From Dactylorhiza incarnata (taxonomy: Eukaryota; Streptophyta; Magnoliopsida; Asparagales; Orchidaceae): DNA of 64,000 nt. Shown piece by piece: positions 10,291 through 20,135 of this stretch (the first letter of the stretch is position 1; each line of letters opens with the position of its first letter). Under the pieces are notes generated by a model that was not told where the DNA came from, did not search any database, and saw nothing but the letters and a program-made list of their open reading frames with translations. Both the position numbers and the translations under genes were made by a program. The stretch covers positions 890,001 to 954,000 of the forward strand of contig JAWHQI010000001.1 of assembly GCA_033032865.1 (NCBI GenBank). The letters are read 5' to 3'.

Positions 10291-10513
10291 TCTCAGCGTT
10301 TGCTTTGATCATCATCATGACGACAAGCATACTTTGTCGACGACATCTCCTATTCTTCTCGACGATATTGTACTTAGTGAAATAACTAAAGTACTTGACA
10401 TATTGTCGATTTCTGCAAACATGAACTAGATATGACATTAAATACAACTTGCACTTATCATTGAACTGAGCACTTCTTCAAATTAGGAACACTACTGGGC
10501 ACTGTTCCCAACA

Positions 10514-11998
10514 ATGGCAATGCAAGAGGAGCTCAATCAGTTTAAGAGATGCAAATTATGGAAGCTGGTACCCAGACCCAAAGGACAAAATGTCATAGGA
10601 ACAAAATGAGTTTTCCGAAACAAGCTGGATGAAGATGGAGTAATCATCAAGAACAAGGCCAGACTTGTTGTTCAAGGATATAGACAAGAAGAAGGGATCG
10701 ACTTCGATCAGACGTTTGCTCTAGTGGAAAGACTCGAAGTGGTCAGGTTGTTTCTAGCGTATGCTGCTCACAAAGGATTCAAAGTCTACCAAATGGACGT
10801 AAAGTCAGCCTTCCTTAATGGTAATCTAAAGGAAGAAGTATACGTAGAACAACCTCCAGGTTTTGTTGACTCCTCTCTACCTGATCATGTTTACTATTTA
10901 CGTAAAGATTTATATGGTCTCAAACAAGCTCCTCGAGCTTGGTATGAGACGCTCTCTAGCTTTCTTCTTGAAAACAAGTTCACAAGAGGAAAGATAGATA
11001 AGACATTATTTCTTAGGGAAGTAAAGGACAAGATTTTGCTAGTACAAATATATGTCGATGACATTATTTTTTGATCTACTGATGATAATCTTTGCAAAAA
11101 GTTCTCTAACTTGATGCAAGGAAAATTTGAAATGAGTAGTATGGGTGAGCTGAAATATTTCTTAGGATTTCAGGTGATGCAATCTGAAGATGGGATTTTC
11201 ATCTCTCAGACGATGTTCACCAAGGAGTTAATTAAGAAATTCGGAATGGAGAATGCAACCTCTATGAGGACTCCAATGGGTTCAGTTGTGTCTCTGGACA
11301 AGGATGAGAAAGGGAAACCTTTTGATGAAACCAAGTACAGAAGCATAATTAGATCCTTGCTCTACCTCACTGCTAGTAGACCGGATATAATGTTATCTAC
11401 ATGCGCATGTGCTAGATTTCAGGTGAACTCTAAGGAATCTCATTATGTTGTTGCAAAGAGGATTTTGAGATATCTTAAAGGCACACCAAATCTTGGCTTA
11501 TGGTACCCAAGAAGTAATGACTTCGAGCTAACAGGTTTTTCAAATGATGATTTTGTAGGTAGCAAGGATGACAGGAAAAGCACTTCCAGGACATGCATAT
11601 TTCTTGGGAAGAGGCTTGTCTCATGGAGTAGTAAGAAGCAGAACTGTGTGGCTATCTCAACTGCTGAATCATAGTATATCTCCGCAGGCAGTTGTTGTGC
11701 ATAACTTCTGTGGATCAGGAATCAGCTAGAAGACTACAACTTGAAGCTGAAAGAGATTCCGATGTTCTGCGACTCATCAAGTGCTATAGCAATAACCAAC
11801 AATCTAGTATCCCACAGTCAGACAAAGCATATAGAGATCCGCTATCACTTCATCTGGGAACATGTGGAGAACAAGGACATAAATCTTAGTTATGTTCCGA
11901 CGGATAGGCAAATTGCAGATATTTTCACGAAGCCGCTTGACGAGTCAAAGTTCAACTTCTTCAAGATGGAGCTTGGTATGCTTAACAAAGATTCTTGA
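10514..11998 (+). pseudogene. El3 pol: reverse transcriptase and RNase H
   Basis: One frame covers copia reverse transcriptase from MAMQEELNQF to the RNase H end. Visible motifs are [11 protein letters not shown] (about 10793), [12 protein letters not shown] (about 10915), an intact YVDD (11051-11062), LTASRPDI (about 11370), KSTS (11578) and DIFTKPLD near 11920. Stops lie at 10607 (in place of the Trp before VFRN), 11072, 11672 and 11702. No frameshift is needed. The upstream side is cut by the El2 LTR, so integrase and protease are missing. The product would have copied element RNA into DNA in particles; this copy cannot encode it. Confidence 0.85.
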
Positions 11999-12084
11999 AG
12001 ACAAGCTCAAAAGCTCAAGGAGAATAATCAAATAAGAAGAAAATTTTGAGGAGACAAGTCTTTAACTCGAGTCATTCTAAAATT

Positions 12085-12280
12085 CGACAGGTGAACTTAC
12101 CTTATTCGACGAACTGACATTTCATCGAGTGAACTTCTGGCCTTCGACGAATTCTCTTCACAAAATTTTGTCGAGTCAGAATTTTCTTCTTTATTTTAAA
12201 CTTATTGGATCCAAAGAGTCATTTCCTATTACAATAAGGTACGCGCCTCTTTTCCCTCAAATTTCAAATCTATATAAAAA
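12085..12280 (+). promoter_or_regulatory. Probable internal promoter of the El3 accessory ORF
   Basis: Between pol and the accessory ORF lie four TTCGACGAA-type motifs in both orientations (12082-12178). They are the same motif that fills U3 of the related LTRs. A strong TATA box (CTATATAAAAAGGG, 12270-12283) comes about 90 bases later, and the first ATG of the accessory ORF is a further 100 bases on. Hairpins, TATA and leader occur in the same order as in the LTRs. The promoter call is an inference from this layout. Confidence 0.55.
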
Positions 12281-12382
12281 GGGTTTAAGGGTTCACGAGT
12301 CATAACACTTGCTCCGTCACCGAACCCTCGTTAGCTCCGATGATTCGTCTCCCGTCCGCCATTCTTGTCACTATCTCTCGCC

Positions 12383-14750
12383 ATGTCTAGGAAAAGCCAT
12401 GGCTTTCTCGATGTAGGGGGAGATCTAGTACGCGAAGGTTTCACTTCTGCTTCAGATGAGTTTAGGAACGTGGTAATCTGCTTGGAAGAAGTTGGGTTGT
12501 CCTTCGTCCTCGAGCACCCTTGCCATGTTCTAGAGAAAGACGTGAGTGAGTTATATAAGAATGCATCTGTTCGCCACTCTGGGAGAGTTATCAAGTCGTC
12601 TGTCAAAGGAAAGATCATCAAGATGAAGCCCTCTCGCTTAACAAAATTTTTGAGGCTACCAGTGATAGATGAAGAAGATTATCTGTTCGAAGAGGACCAT
12701 ATCAATACTCTACTTTTCTGCGGCTTGTCAAGAAGCACCAAATCTATTAGAAGGAAAAATATGAATGAGGAAGGAAAATTATTGTTTGATATTTTGTGAA
12801 AAGTCCTTCTTTGCAAGGTAGGTTCTCACGACTATCTTTCAAAGGAGATGTTCAAAATGGTAGGTGGCATCATTTGCCGGAAGAAGGTTGACTGGGGAGC
12901 AATATTGTTTGACAAAATAAAAGCCAGTTTGATGACTCCAAACTTCGGGAGGATCATCGCTCTCTTTTTGAATCAAATGGATGGCCAATTGTTTGATATG
13001 GCATCTGAGACTGCTCTGCATCCCATGAAGAAAATTGACTCATCAATTATTCAGAGATGGGATAGAAAAAATTGTTAGACCTGGTCTAAAGAGGCCTGTT
13101 GTAGTTGATTCAGACGAGGACAGGGAAGCAGCTCCAAGGCAGAAGAAAAAGAAAGAGGTGAAATCAATCAAGGCACCAATCCAGGGGGAGGACCTAAATA
13201 CTCAAGGTCCAAGTATTCCTCCTGTTTCTCCTTAAGATATTCCCTCTCCTATAACCTCTCCTGTTCCTTCTCCTTTTCCCTCTCCTAAAGATAGTGTTCA
13301 AAAGAAATCCAGTTCTAAGTCCAAGGCTGATGACCATGATAGTGATCGTGATGATGGTGGTGAGCACCCTGGTGCTGCAGTAAATTCAAGTTTGGTTGAT
13401 AGAGTCATCAAGATTCATTTCTCTGGAAAATAAGCCTCTGATCAGGGCAAGAAATCCACATCTGGTGGACTTCCTTCTGGTGCAGGTGAACCTCAAGCTA
13501 CTGATTCTGTTCACACTGAAGTGATTGCAAGCTCTGAGGGGGAGCAGAGCAGAACAACTGAAGTAGATGAAGATGAGATCAACTCTACTGCCATTGCTCT
13601 TTTTGAACCCCTCCAGAATGTGCACTCTGAGTATATTCCTGCTTCTCCAGGCAAAGAAGATTCCCACATCTATATGTATTTTGGTGAAAATTTTAAAGCT
13701 TCTTCTTTAAGACCTGCTCCTGCAACAACCTCTCCAAATGACTTATTGTAAACAATTGAGGCTCTGCTCAGGACTCAGGCCGAGCATATAGAATTTTCTC
13801 TCAGGCAAGTATACAACAAAATTTCAGAAGTTGAGAAAGATGTTAACAATGGTCTAGCAGCTATAAATCATAATATGGGAATTCTAAGAAGTGAACTTGA
13901 TGAGAAGTTTGATAAAGCTGTTGAAGCTATGAATCTTTCTGCCCAAGGCATGTTTTCTCTGTATGAGCAAGCTGATAAGGTAGACAGAGGTTAGGATATG
14001 TTGTTGAGATCTCAAGAAGCAAATAATCAAATCCTCTACACTACTATTAGAAGCTTCTCTGATGAAGTTATCCAAACCCTTCATGAAGAAGTCAGAAAGG
14101 GGGAGGACAATATGGCAGCTTAGATGGATGATTTAAACAGAACAGTGGAGAGCAGATTTCAGGAGAGCAATGTTTATCAATCTCAGAATGAAGGTTGGCT
14201 TCATGATGTTTTCACAGGAAGAGCTCTAGGGTCCTATGCTCATGAGCAAGTCTTTGAAGATCAGCATTATGTTCCTCCTGCATCTTACTCTCCTGTGTGG
14301 TCTGATCGAGAGGACATTGCAGAATCCTCAAAGCGTCCTGCCAAGAAGCAAAAAGCTTTCATAGAAAGAAGATCTGATTAGGTTGAAAGAGAAAGAAGGG
14401 GAGCTGACATAGTTTTCAGAGAACCAGTGGAAGAGAGAAGGAATCATGGTGAAAACTGGAGTACAATTTCCAAAAACATAATCTTAGACACCTTCAATCT
14501 AATTGAAATTTCAAATGATGAGCCCAAGAATTACTATGATCAAGAAGAAATCAATAAGTTGAAGGCATCAAAGTTGAAAAGAAGAATTCACTTCAGAGAG
14601 TATGGCTACAATAACATAAGTGCTCTTCCTCCTCCTCCAAAATATTATCCAAAGCCAAAAGCTTATTTTGACAGGCAACTAAAGAAAAGCAGGAATGAAA
14701 AGGCTAAGATGCTTAAGCAATGTGTTGTGACTGAGTGTCAAACCCTTTAA
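12383..14750 (+). pseudogene. El3 accessory ORF (post-pol, coiled-coil protein)
   Basis: A frame of about 790 codons lies between pol and the LTR, where Sireviruses carry an env-like or extra ORF. I start it at the ATG at 12383 (GCCATGTCT context). It is broken by stops at 12797, 13233, 13431, 13749, 13992, 14121 and 14379 and by one frameshift near 13060-13075. The N-terminal third is globular (VDWGAILFDKIKASL, TPNFGRIIALFLNQM) and recalls the proteins annotated as 'putative plant transposon protein'. The middle is basic (RQKKKKEVK), then Ser/Pro and acidic. The C-terminal part is a long coiled coil (about 13760-14130) with a basic, Pro-rich tail. No signal peptide or clear membrane segment is seen. 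El7 carries a relative of the C-terminal half. Function is unknown. Confidence 0.65.
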
Positions 14751-14880
14751 AACTTTTATTTATAAATGTTTCATTGCTACTCCTTTATCTTTGATATTTA
14801 TTATTGCATGTGGTTAGTATTCTTGTATGTGCAATTCATCTTAGTAGATAGGGTTCTGACTTCTTCAAATAGGGGGAGAT

Positions 14881-16254
14881 TCTTGGGTATTGTAGCCACA
14901 ATAACCTTAATTTGAAGAAGTATCTCTTAAACTAAGGTGAATTGATAATTGTATTTGATATATCTTTTTAGTTAAATGTTTGCAGATTCTAAATGGCTAA
15001 GTACAAACCAATGTCATGTTTCAACGAGTCATAAAATACAGGTCTATGCAATGTAATTTCTCATTGTATAGACCAAGGTATTGACTCATGTGAAATCTCT
15101 CTATTGGGGTGTACTTCTTATTCAAACACAAAGGAGAAGCTAAGAGGAAGATGTTGTTGTTCTTATGATTTGGAAGAAGAATTTTCCTAAGTGTTTTCGT
15201 CGAGTAACAAGCATTTTCGTCGAATGATAATTATCTTTCATTGAGTAATGTGTTGCTACTCGTGAAATCTAAATCATATTTCTTCCCGTCTAAATTTTAA
15301 GTCTCTAAGTATTTTCGTCGAGGAAGGATTCGTCGAAGAAGATTTCGTCGAAGACAAATTCGTCGAGTAATTTTCCTTATCCGATGAAATGGTTCAGCGT
15401 TGTTTCATTTTTCAACTCGCAGTCGGCATTTCTTTCAGGGTTTCTGCCATGTATAGTTCATGTGGAAGGTTTTCCCTAATTTGTGTTTATAGTCGTTGGA
15501 GAAGATGTCTATAAGTACCTTAGGGTTATTTCGAAAAACCCTAATCGCTAATTGTGAATCAGTTCTCATAATTTCTGTCGGCCGCCTCTTTGGTTCTCAC
15601 ACGACTCTCTTGCTGCCGATCAAAAATACTCTGCGATTCTTCTTCAAATGCTAGAGTCGACAAGATCAACTAATCCTTCAATCAACCCTTGATTCTTTCG
15701 ACTCTCAAAGTTCAGATCTAGTTGTCAAAGTTCAGAGATTTCTTCTTCCTCAGCTCTCAACCGACTGAAGGACTTTCTTAAGGAAGAAGATATCTACCTT
15801 TCAGATCTGAAGTAAAGGACTCTTCCTAGAGTTCCTAAGTTAGATTGCTTGTCAATCTTAGTTGTTTTGTAAAAACACCTTTACATATTCTTGTAGGAGG
15901 TTTGCCTCTAAGATATTTTTTAGAACCTTATTTAGGGATCGAGTTGTAGGAGAAGCTTGTTCTCCGAGTTTGTGTAGGAGTGGTTTGCTCCGAGTTGTAA
16001 GAGTTGGGACTCCGAGTTGTAAGATTTGGATAAATCTGAGATAGGTGGAGTAGCCGAATATAGCCTTGGAGTGCTAGATAGGCGAGGCGGGAAAGTGGAC
16101 TACCCACATCGGGGAACCACTATTAAATCCTTGTGTTGTGCTGTGCTTGTGTTTCTCTGTGCTTTTATTCCTATATTTTTTATTTCGCAAAAAGCCATAG
16201 AATCCACTTATTCACCCCCCTCTAGGTGATTTAGGTTGCGAATAGATACTTTCA
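14881..16254 (+). repeat. El3 3' LTR
   Basis: The LTR follows the purine tract at 14871-14880. Its first bases TCTTGGGTATTGT correspond to TGTTGGGAATTGT of El6, so the terminal TG is mutated. It ends GATACTTTCA at 16254, as El6 LTRs end GATAnTTCA. Inside are TCGTCGA motifs (15195-15370), a repeated TCCGAGTTGTAGGAG segment (15945-16025) and the conserved TTCACCCCCCTCTAGG block (16211). The neighbouring bases at 16255 belong to the El4 LTR repeats. Confidence 0.8.
15195..15375 (+). repeat. U3 hairpin motifs of the El3 LTR
   Basis: Seven or so TTCGTCGA motifs with AATTCGTCGAGTAA variants occur here. The core is the same as in El6, El2 and El10. The array is shorter than in El6. Confidence 0.6.
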
Positions 16255-16668
16255 ACCATTGCTACCTCTTTTCGGCAGCTTCTGCTATCTCATTTCTGAG
16301 ACCGTGGCTACCTCTTTTCAGCAGCTTCTGCTATCTCATTTCTGAGACCGTGGCTACCTCTTTTCAGCAACTTCTGCTATCTCATTTCTGACACCGTCGC
16401 TACCTCTTTTTAGCAGCTTCTGCTATCTCATTTCTGAGACCATCGCTACCTCTTTTCAACAGCTTCTGCTATCTCATTTCTGAGACCGTCGCTACCTATA
16501 TTAGCACCCTTCGTTATCTACTTCTAGGAGACCCTTATCATCTCTTTATCTCCTCCCTCTTTCCTTCACTCGTAGCTCAAAGTAACCAGCCATCTAACAG
16601 TTTTCTTCCTCCTTCTCCTTTCAGCTTGAGCAAGTGTGGACTTGGTACCATTTTTGGTTCGAACATAA
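16255..16668 (+). repeat. El4 5' LTR fragment
   Basis: This stretch matches the end of the El4 3' LTR (36222-36721): the 46-base repeats, CAGGAGACCCTTATCATCTC, and the terminal TTGGTACCATTTTTGGTT(C/A)GAACA. Everything upstream in the 5' LTR was cut off by the El3 insertion and the later deletion. Confidence 0.8.
16258..16497 (+). repeat. 46-base tandem repeats in the El4 5' LTR
   Basis: Five copies of a 46-base unit (GCTACCTCTTTTCAGCAGCT followed by a stretch ending GAGACCGT) are present. They lie downstream of the promoter in the intact LTR, so they belong to R/U5. The 3' LTR has seven full copies, but this array is cut by El3, so the counts cannot be compared. Confidence 0.8.
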
Positions 16669-16958
16669 CACGCGACCTTCAGATCGGATTGGTTGATGAA
16701 AAGCAGCTGCGATGAAGATATGGGATTTTGCCAAGAATAACACCCAATCTTAAAAAAGCCATAACTTTTTATCCGCTTGTTCGTTTTCATCCCACAATAG
16801 ATTTTTGGGACCGGCTCGAAGTCGTCCATCCAATGGTGAACTGGTTTACCCATTAGAGTTCGCTTTGCTCCCACAAATTACTCAATTTCAACTCCATTTA
16901 GAAGTTGTCGCAGTTTTTCTCTTTTGGCAATTTTGCAATCTCTGTTTTTTAAGTAGCA
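16669..16958 (+). other. El4 5' leader
   Basis: This is non-coding sequence between LTR and gag. The primer site is not recognisable: the bases after the LTR (TAACACGCGACC) match none of the common plant primer tRNAs that I know. The stretch from 16722 to 16950 resembles 1690-1960 in El1. Confidence 0.55.
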
Positions 16959-17849
16959 ATGGAGACGACAAAAGTTCAAAATCATTCAAATGGTGAACTT
17001 TCTCAGGAAGCTCTTGAGCTTCACATAGAGATTCGTCGGGAGCAATTTTGCAAAGAGCTTTCTCAACAGCTAGAGCAGACTCGTCAGCGATTTGATGAGA
17101 TTAATCAAGCTATAGCAGCAATCACTCAGCAACTTCCTCCTCTAGTCGTTGCTCCTCTTCCTCCTACAAAATTTGCACATCCAGTTACTCCTCTATCATC
17201 TCAAGCTGAGGAATTTACAGCTGCTCGCTGTGATTACCTTAGATCAGCTGTCCGGAAAAATCAAGTAGAAGTGCCGAATTTTTAAGGGGATTGTGGTTAT
17301 TTTCTGACCCCTGTTGATGCAGCTTATCCTTCAGCCCCTCCAGTTATAGCTGAAGTAGAAGATCCTTCTCGTTTTATAGATAGAATTCGTTGGGAACCTG
17401 CTCCTAATGGGTTTAAAGAGCCCCGCTTGCCAACCTTCTCAGGGGAAGAAGATCTAATCTCCCACCTTCAAGCCTTTGAGTCAGCTGTTGCGTTAAGAAC
17501 TATATCGGATAGCATCAGGTGTAAGCTTCTTGTCATTACCTTTGGCGGTCAAGCACTGGAATGGTTTTACAAGTTTCCCCCTCAATCAATTACTTGTTTT
17601 ATGGATCTCAAAAGAGAACTTTTCTTAAGGTTTGTTACCACATGGAAGCGAAAAGAGACGCCCAACAACTCTTTTCCAAATCAAGCAAGGAGTCGATGAA
17701 ACTCTCGCTCATTTCGTCGATAGATTCCAGAGAGAACTTCTCGAGGTTAATGATGTTGATCCAGAGCTGTATAAAATCACCTTTATCAACGGACTCCGAG
17801 AAGGCCTTCTCAAGTTTAAAGTTTGCATAAATGAGCCCAAGTCTTAAGG
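16959..17849 (+). pseudogene. El4 Ty3-type gag, 5' part
   Basis: ATG at 16959 opens METTKVQNHSNG, followed by a coiled-coil segment (EQFCKELSQQLEQTRQRFDE). The Retrotrans_gag core follows: LPTFSGEEDLISHLQAFE, GGQALEWFYKFP, DLKRELFLRFV, FVDRFQREL and ITFINGLREG. This pattern is the Ty3/gypsy capsid domain, not copia. A stop lies at 17283, and a frameshift near 17650 moves the frame from KRELFLRFV to the segment with TLFQIKQGVDE. El5 interrupts the gene at 17850, and it continues at 26113. A capsid protein is the expected role; this copy is dead. Confidence 0.8.
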
Positions 17850-18085
17850 TGTTGGAGTTTCTGAGGTGATCTCAAAGAAATCAACAGTTAGTCTTGCTGC
17901 CAACGCAATATGAGCCTATAGGGTCGCACATAAAAGCGTTTGGAGAAATTGGAGAAAGGATTGTGTTGGCCTTACTCGTATTGGATATGAGTGGAGGACC
18001 AATCCTTTGACTGCTTGGAATTAAGTTGAGAATGTCTCAACGGGAAATTGTTTAAAGGGTTTAAACGAATGGGTTTATACATGAC

Positions 18086-18366
18086 AAATTCGGCTAAAGG
18101 GTTTAACCGAATTATGTCAAATTCGGCTAATGTGATTAACCGAATTAAGTTGATTCGACTAAATGAAATTCGACTAATATGATTAACCGAATTTCTTACA
18201 GATTCGACTAAAGGGTTTAGCCGAATCAGGACAGTTCGACGAAAGGGTTTCGCCGAATTTATACAGCCGAATTTGTATAGCCGAATTCGGCGAAATGGTT
18301 TCGCCGGATTCAGTTATAGTGAATAGCCGAATTCGGTTAATGTGATTAGCCGAATTCGGCGAATGT
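18086..18366 (+). repeat. U3 hairpin array of El5 (5' LTR)
   Basis: About ten inverted repeats have arms ATTCGGCTAA / TTAACCGAAT or TTCGACGAA / TTCGCCGAA and short AAAGGGT or TGTGAT loops. They sit directly upstream of the TATA box at 18428. The same array occurs at 25300-25579 in the 3' LTR. Confidence 0.85.
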
Positions 18367-18427
18367 AAATATGGACAGATTTTCTGTTTTTCCCTCTGGT
18401 CTGCGGATAGTCGATTTTATGCCTTGC

Positions 18428-18437
18428 GTATAAAAGG
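18428..18437 (+). promoter_or_regulatory. TATA box of the El5 5' LTR
   Basis: GTATAAAAGG follows the hairpin array by about 60 bases. The 3' LTR has the same sequence at 25642. Confidence 0.7.
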
Positions 18438-18976
18438 ACGTGATTAGGGCTTCGACACATACATTTTTACATCGAGCCTTTTCGCGAGAGAGAAACGACG
18501 GAAGTGTTCCGGCTGTTCTCGTTCCGTCCGCCGATCGACGTTCCGCCACCGCTAGTCGCCGCCGCCGGTCGCTGCCTCCTCTGGATCAGACCTAGCAGTC
18601 CGTGAGGATGTTGGGAGCTTCCTTCTCCGACCTAGTTCTTGTGCGACAAGAAGCTAGGGTTCTTCATCGCTTGTGTGGACTTCTGTAGAGAGATCGATCT
18701 ATTTCGATCCTTGAAGAACTCAAAGGCAAATTTTAGATTTCGATTTGGAGCACCTAGATTGGATTTGATCCAATCCCGCAAAGGTAATTTTCATACCTAG
18801 TGTTCCGGCTGTTCTCGTTCCGTCCTCTGATCGACGTTTCGCCGCCGCTAGTCGCCGCCGCCGGTCGCCGCCTCCTCTGGTTCAGACCTAGCAGTCCGTG
18901 AGGACGTTGAGAGCTTCCTTCTCCGACCTATTTCCGCTGTGCCTACATATGATGTATGGTTGTAGAAAACCCAACA

Positions 18977-20135
18977 ATAGTATCATATGGAGGTTTGACC
19001 ATGAATGTTGTTTCAGAAGTTAGGTTATTCCAGTACGTGCAAATCTAGGTATTTGGAAGCGTTCTAAATGTCAAGATTTCTTCCTGGAACATCAAAAGTT
19101 GATGATTTTTCCAAGGGAATTCGGTGGTGATTTTGAAAAATTTGGACGGGGCTCTGCCCCTTGGACCCCGTTAGGGGCTCTGCCCCTAAGACCCCGTTAG
19201 GGGCTCTGCCCCTAAGACCCCTCCAGGGGCGCGGCCCCTTGGAACCCCGCCAGGAACGTCTGGGATTTCGTGGTAATTTCTAATTGTTAGAAATTGTTGT
19301 CTCCTTAGCAGTAACCGTCCCTCAAGTGGTTAATGAACCCTTGTATTGTTTTGGATTTTGAATCCAACAATGAGAGACGAGCCTGTCTACTGCTTTAAGT
19401 CGAGTTGTCTTTGCCTTTGTCCAATGCATGTAAATCTGAAGATTTGGAAGAGTTCTAAATGTCCAGATTTAGCCCTTTCGTCTATCAATGGTTGATAGTC
19501 TTATGTTGTGCACATAAGGGATGCATGTGGATTTTTTTGAAAGCCTGTTTTTCTGTGGATGTGCACACTGATCAAATGTTGATCATGGTTAAGTGTTAAC
19601 CTATTATTAAAAATCCCATCATCAAATATTAAGTATTCGGATGCCTTCCGATGGATGACACTCTTCCTGCCTCGATCGATGAAATGTGGGCTTGCCAAAG
19701 CAAGGTGCATTAATCTATCTTGGTAAGGGTGCGAGCGGATAATTGTGATATCCCACTGTCGACATCGGGTCTAACTTAACTAGGTGACCTCAAAGGTTGA
19801 GTGCCTAAAGGCATAGGGTTGGCATGCACCATATGATGGATGCGAATAAGGAGTTATTCACCAACCATACAAGAGTTGCATGAGGATGAAATTGGCAAGC
19901 GTAGCCTACCTAAATAACTGCATAGTGAGAGAAAAGCCAAAGCTGACTCATTGTGTTGGTGAAATATTAGTCTTGTCCACTAAGAGAGTAGCTCGCATGG
20001 ACTCTCCGAATTGATAGTGAGGGCTATCAATTTGAATAAAATAGTGGGAGTATTTAATTGAAGTCCAAATTAAAATAAATTGTATTTTGAAATTTTGGTA
20101 CTGATTAAATTCTGCATGAATTCTTGTAGAATTCC
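18977..20135 (+). other. El5 5' leader with GC-rich repeats
   Basis: This is about 1.1 kb of untranslated leader. The bases after the LTR (ATAGTATCATATGG) are a poor match to the Met-tRNA primer site TGGTATCAGAGC. At 19148-19252 a GC-rich unit (GGGGCTCTGCCCCTAAGACC) is repeated about four times; each unit can fold into a hairpin. Similar GGGGCTCTGCCCC repeats are known from leaders of plant copia elements. No other feature is seen. Confidence 0.6.

Larger units (their letters stand above)
7041..10513 (-). mobile_element. El2: copia 5' LTR plus partial gag
   Basis: On the minus strand this is a 5' LTR (10513 down to 8384), a primer binding site and about 1.3 kb of gag. The rest of the element, including its 3' LTR, is missing. 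Its outer LTR end abuts the reverse transcriptase region of El3 at 10514, so El2 inserted into El3 pol. The other side stops inside gag at a junction with the El1 LTR. LTR start and U3 resemble El7, so El2 and El7 are probably one family. Confidence 0.8.
8384..10513 (-). repeat. El2 5' LTR
   Basis: The LTR is about 2.1 kb and runs on the minus strand from TGTTGGGAACAGTGCCC (10513) to AATAAACAACA (8384). It contains a U3 hairpin region, a TATA box, a U5 array and a 16-base C run near its 3' end. The start resembles the El7 LTR at 38728. The match weakens in the middle, so the two are related but not recent copies. Confidence 0.8.
10514..16254 (+). mobile_element. El3: copia element, 3' half with accessory ORF
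   Basis: This is a plus-strand Sirevirus-like element from reverse transcriptase to its 3' LTR. The order is reverse transcriptase/RNase H (10514-11998), a promoter-like segment (12085-12280), a long accessory ORF (12383-14750), a purine tract (AGGGGGAGAT, 14871) and a 3' LTR (14881-16254). The 5' LTR, gag, protease and integrase are absent, lost with the deletion on the left. On the right the LTR abuts the El4 LTR at 16255. The LTR ends match El6, so El6 may be a gag-only relative of El3. Confidence 0.8.
17850..18976 (+). repeat. El5 5' LTR
   Basis: It runs from TGTTGGAGTTTCTGAGG to GAAAACCCAACA. It is 78 bases longer than the 3' LTR. From 18800 to 18930 it holds a second copy of 18504-18634 (from GTGTTCCGGC to CTCCGACCTA), which replaces about 68 bases that the 3' LTR keeps after CATACCTAGT. 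Since LTRs are identical at insertion, this change came later or by conversion from another copy. Confidence 0.9.

Noticed and set aside
10001..10429. Open frames over the El2 U3 array
   Set aside because: Repeat-driven, low complexity, partly open on both strands.
12797..14381. Stops in the El3 accessory ORF as programmed readthrough
   Set aside because: Seven stops of all three types plus a frameshift, with similar decay in El3 pol, fit ordinary mutation.
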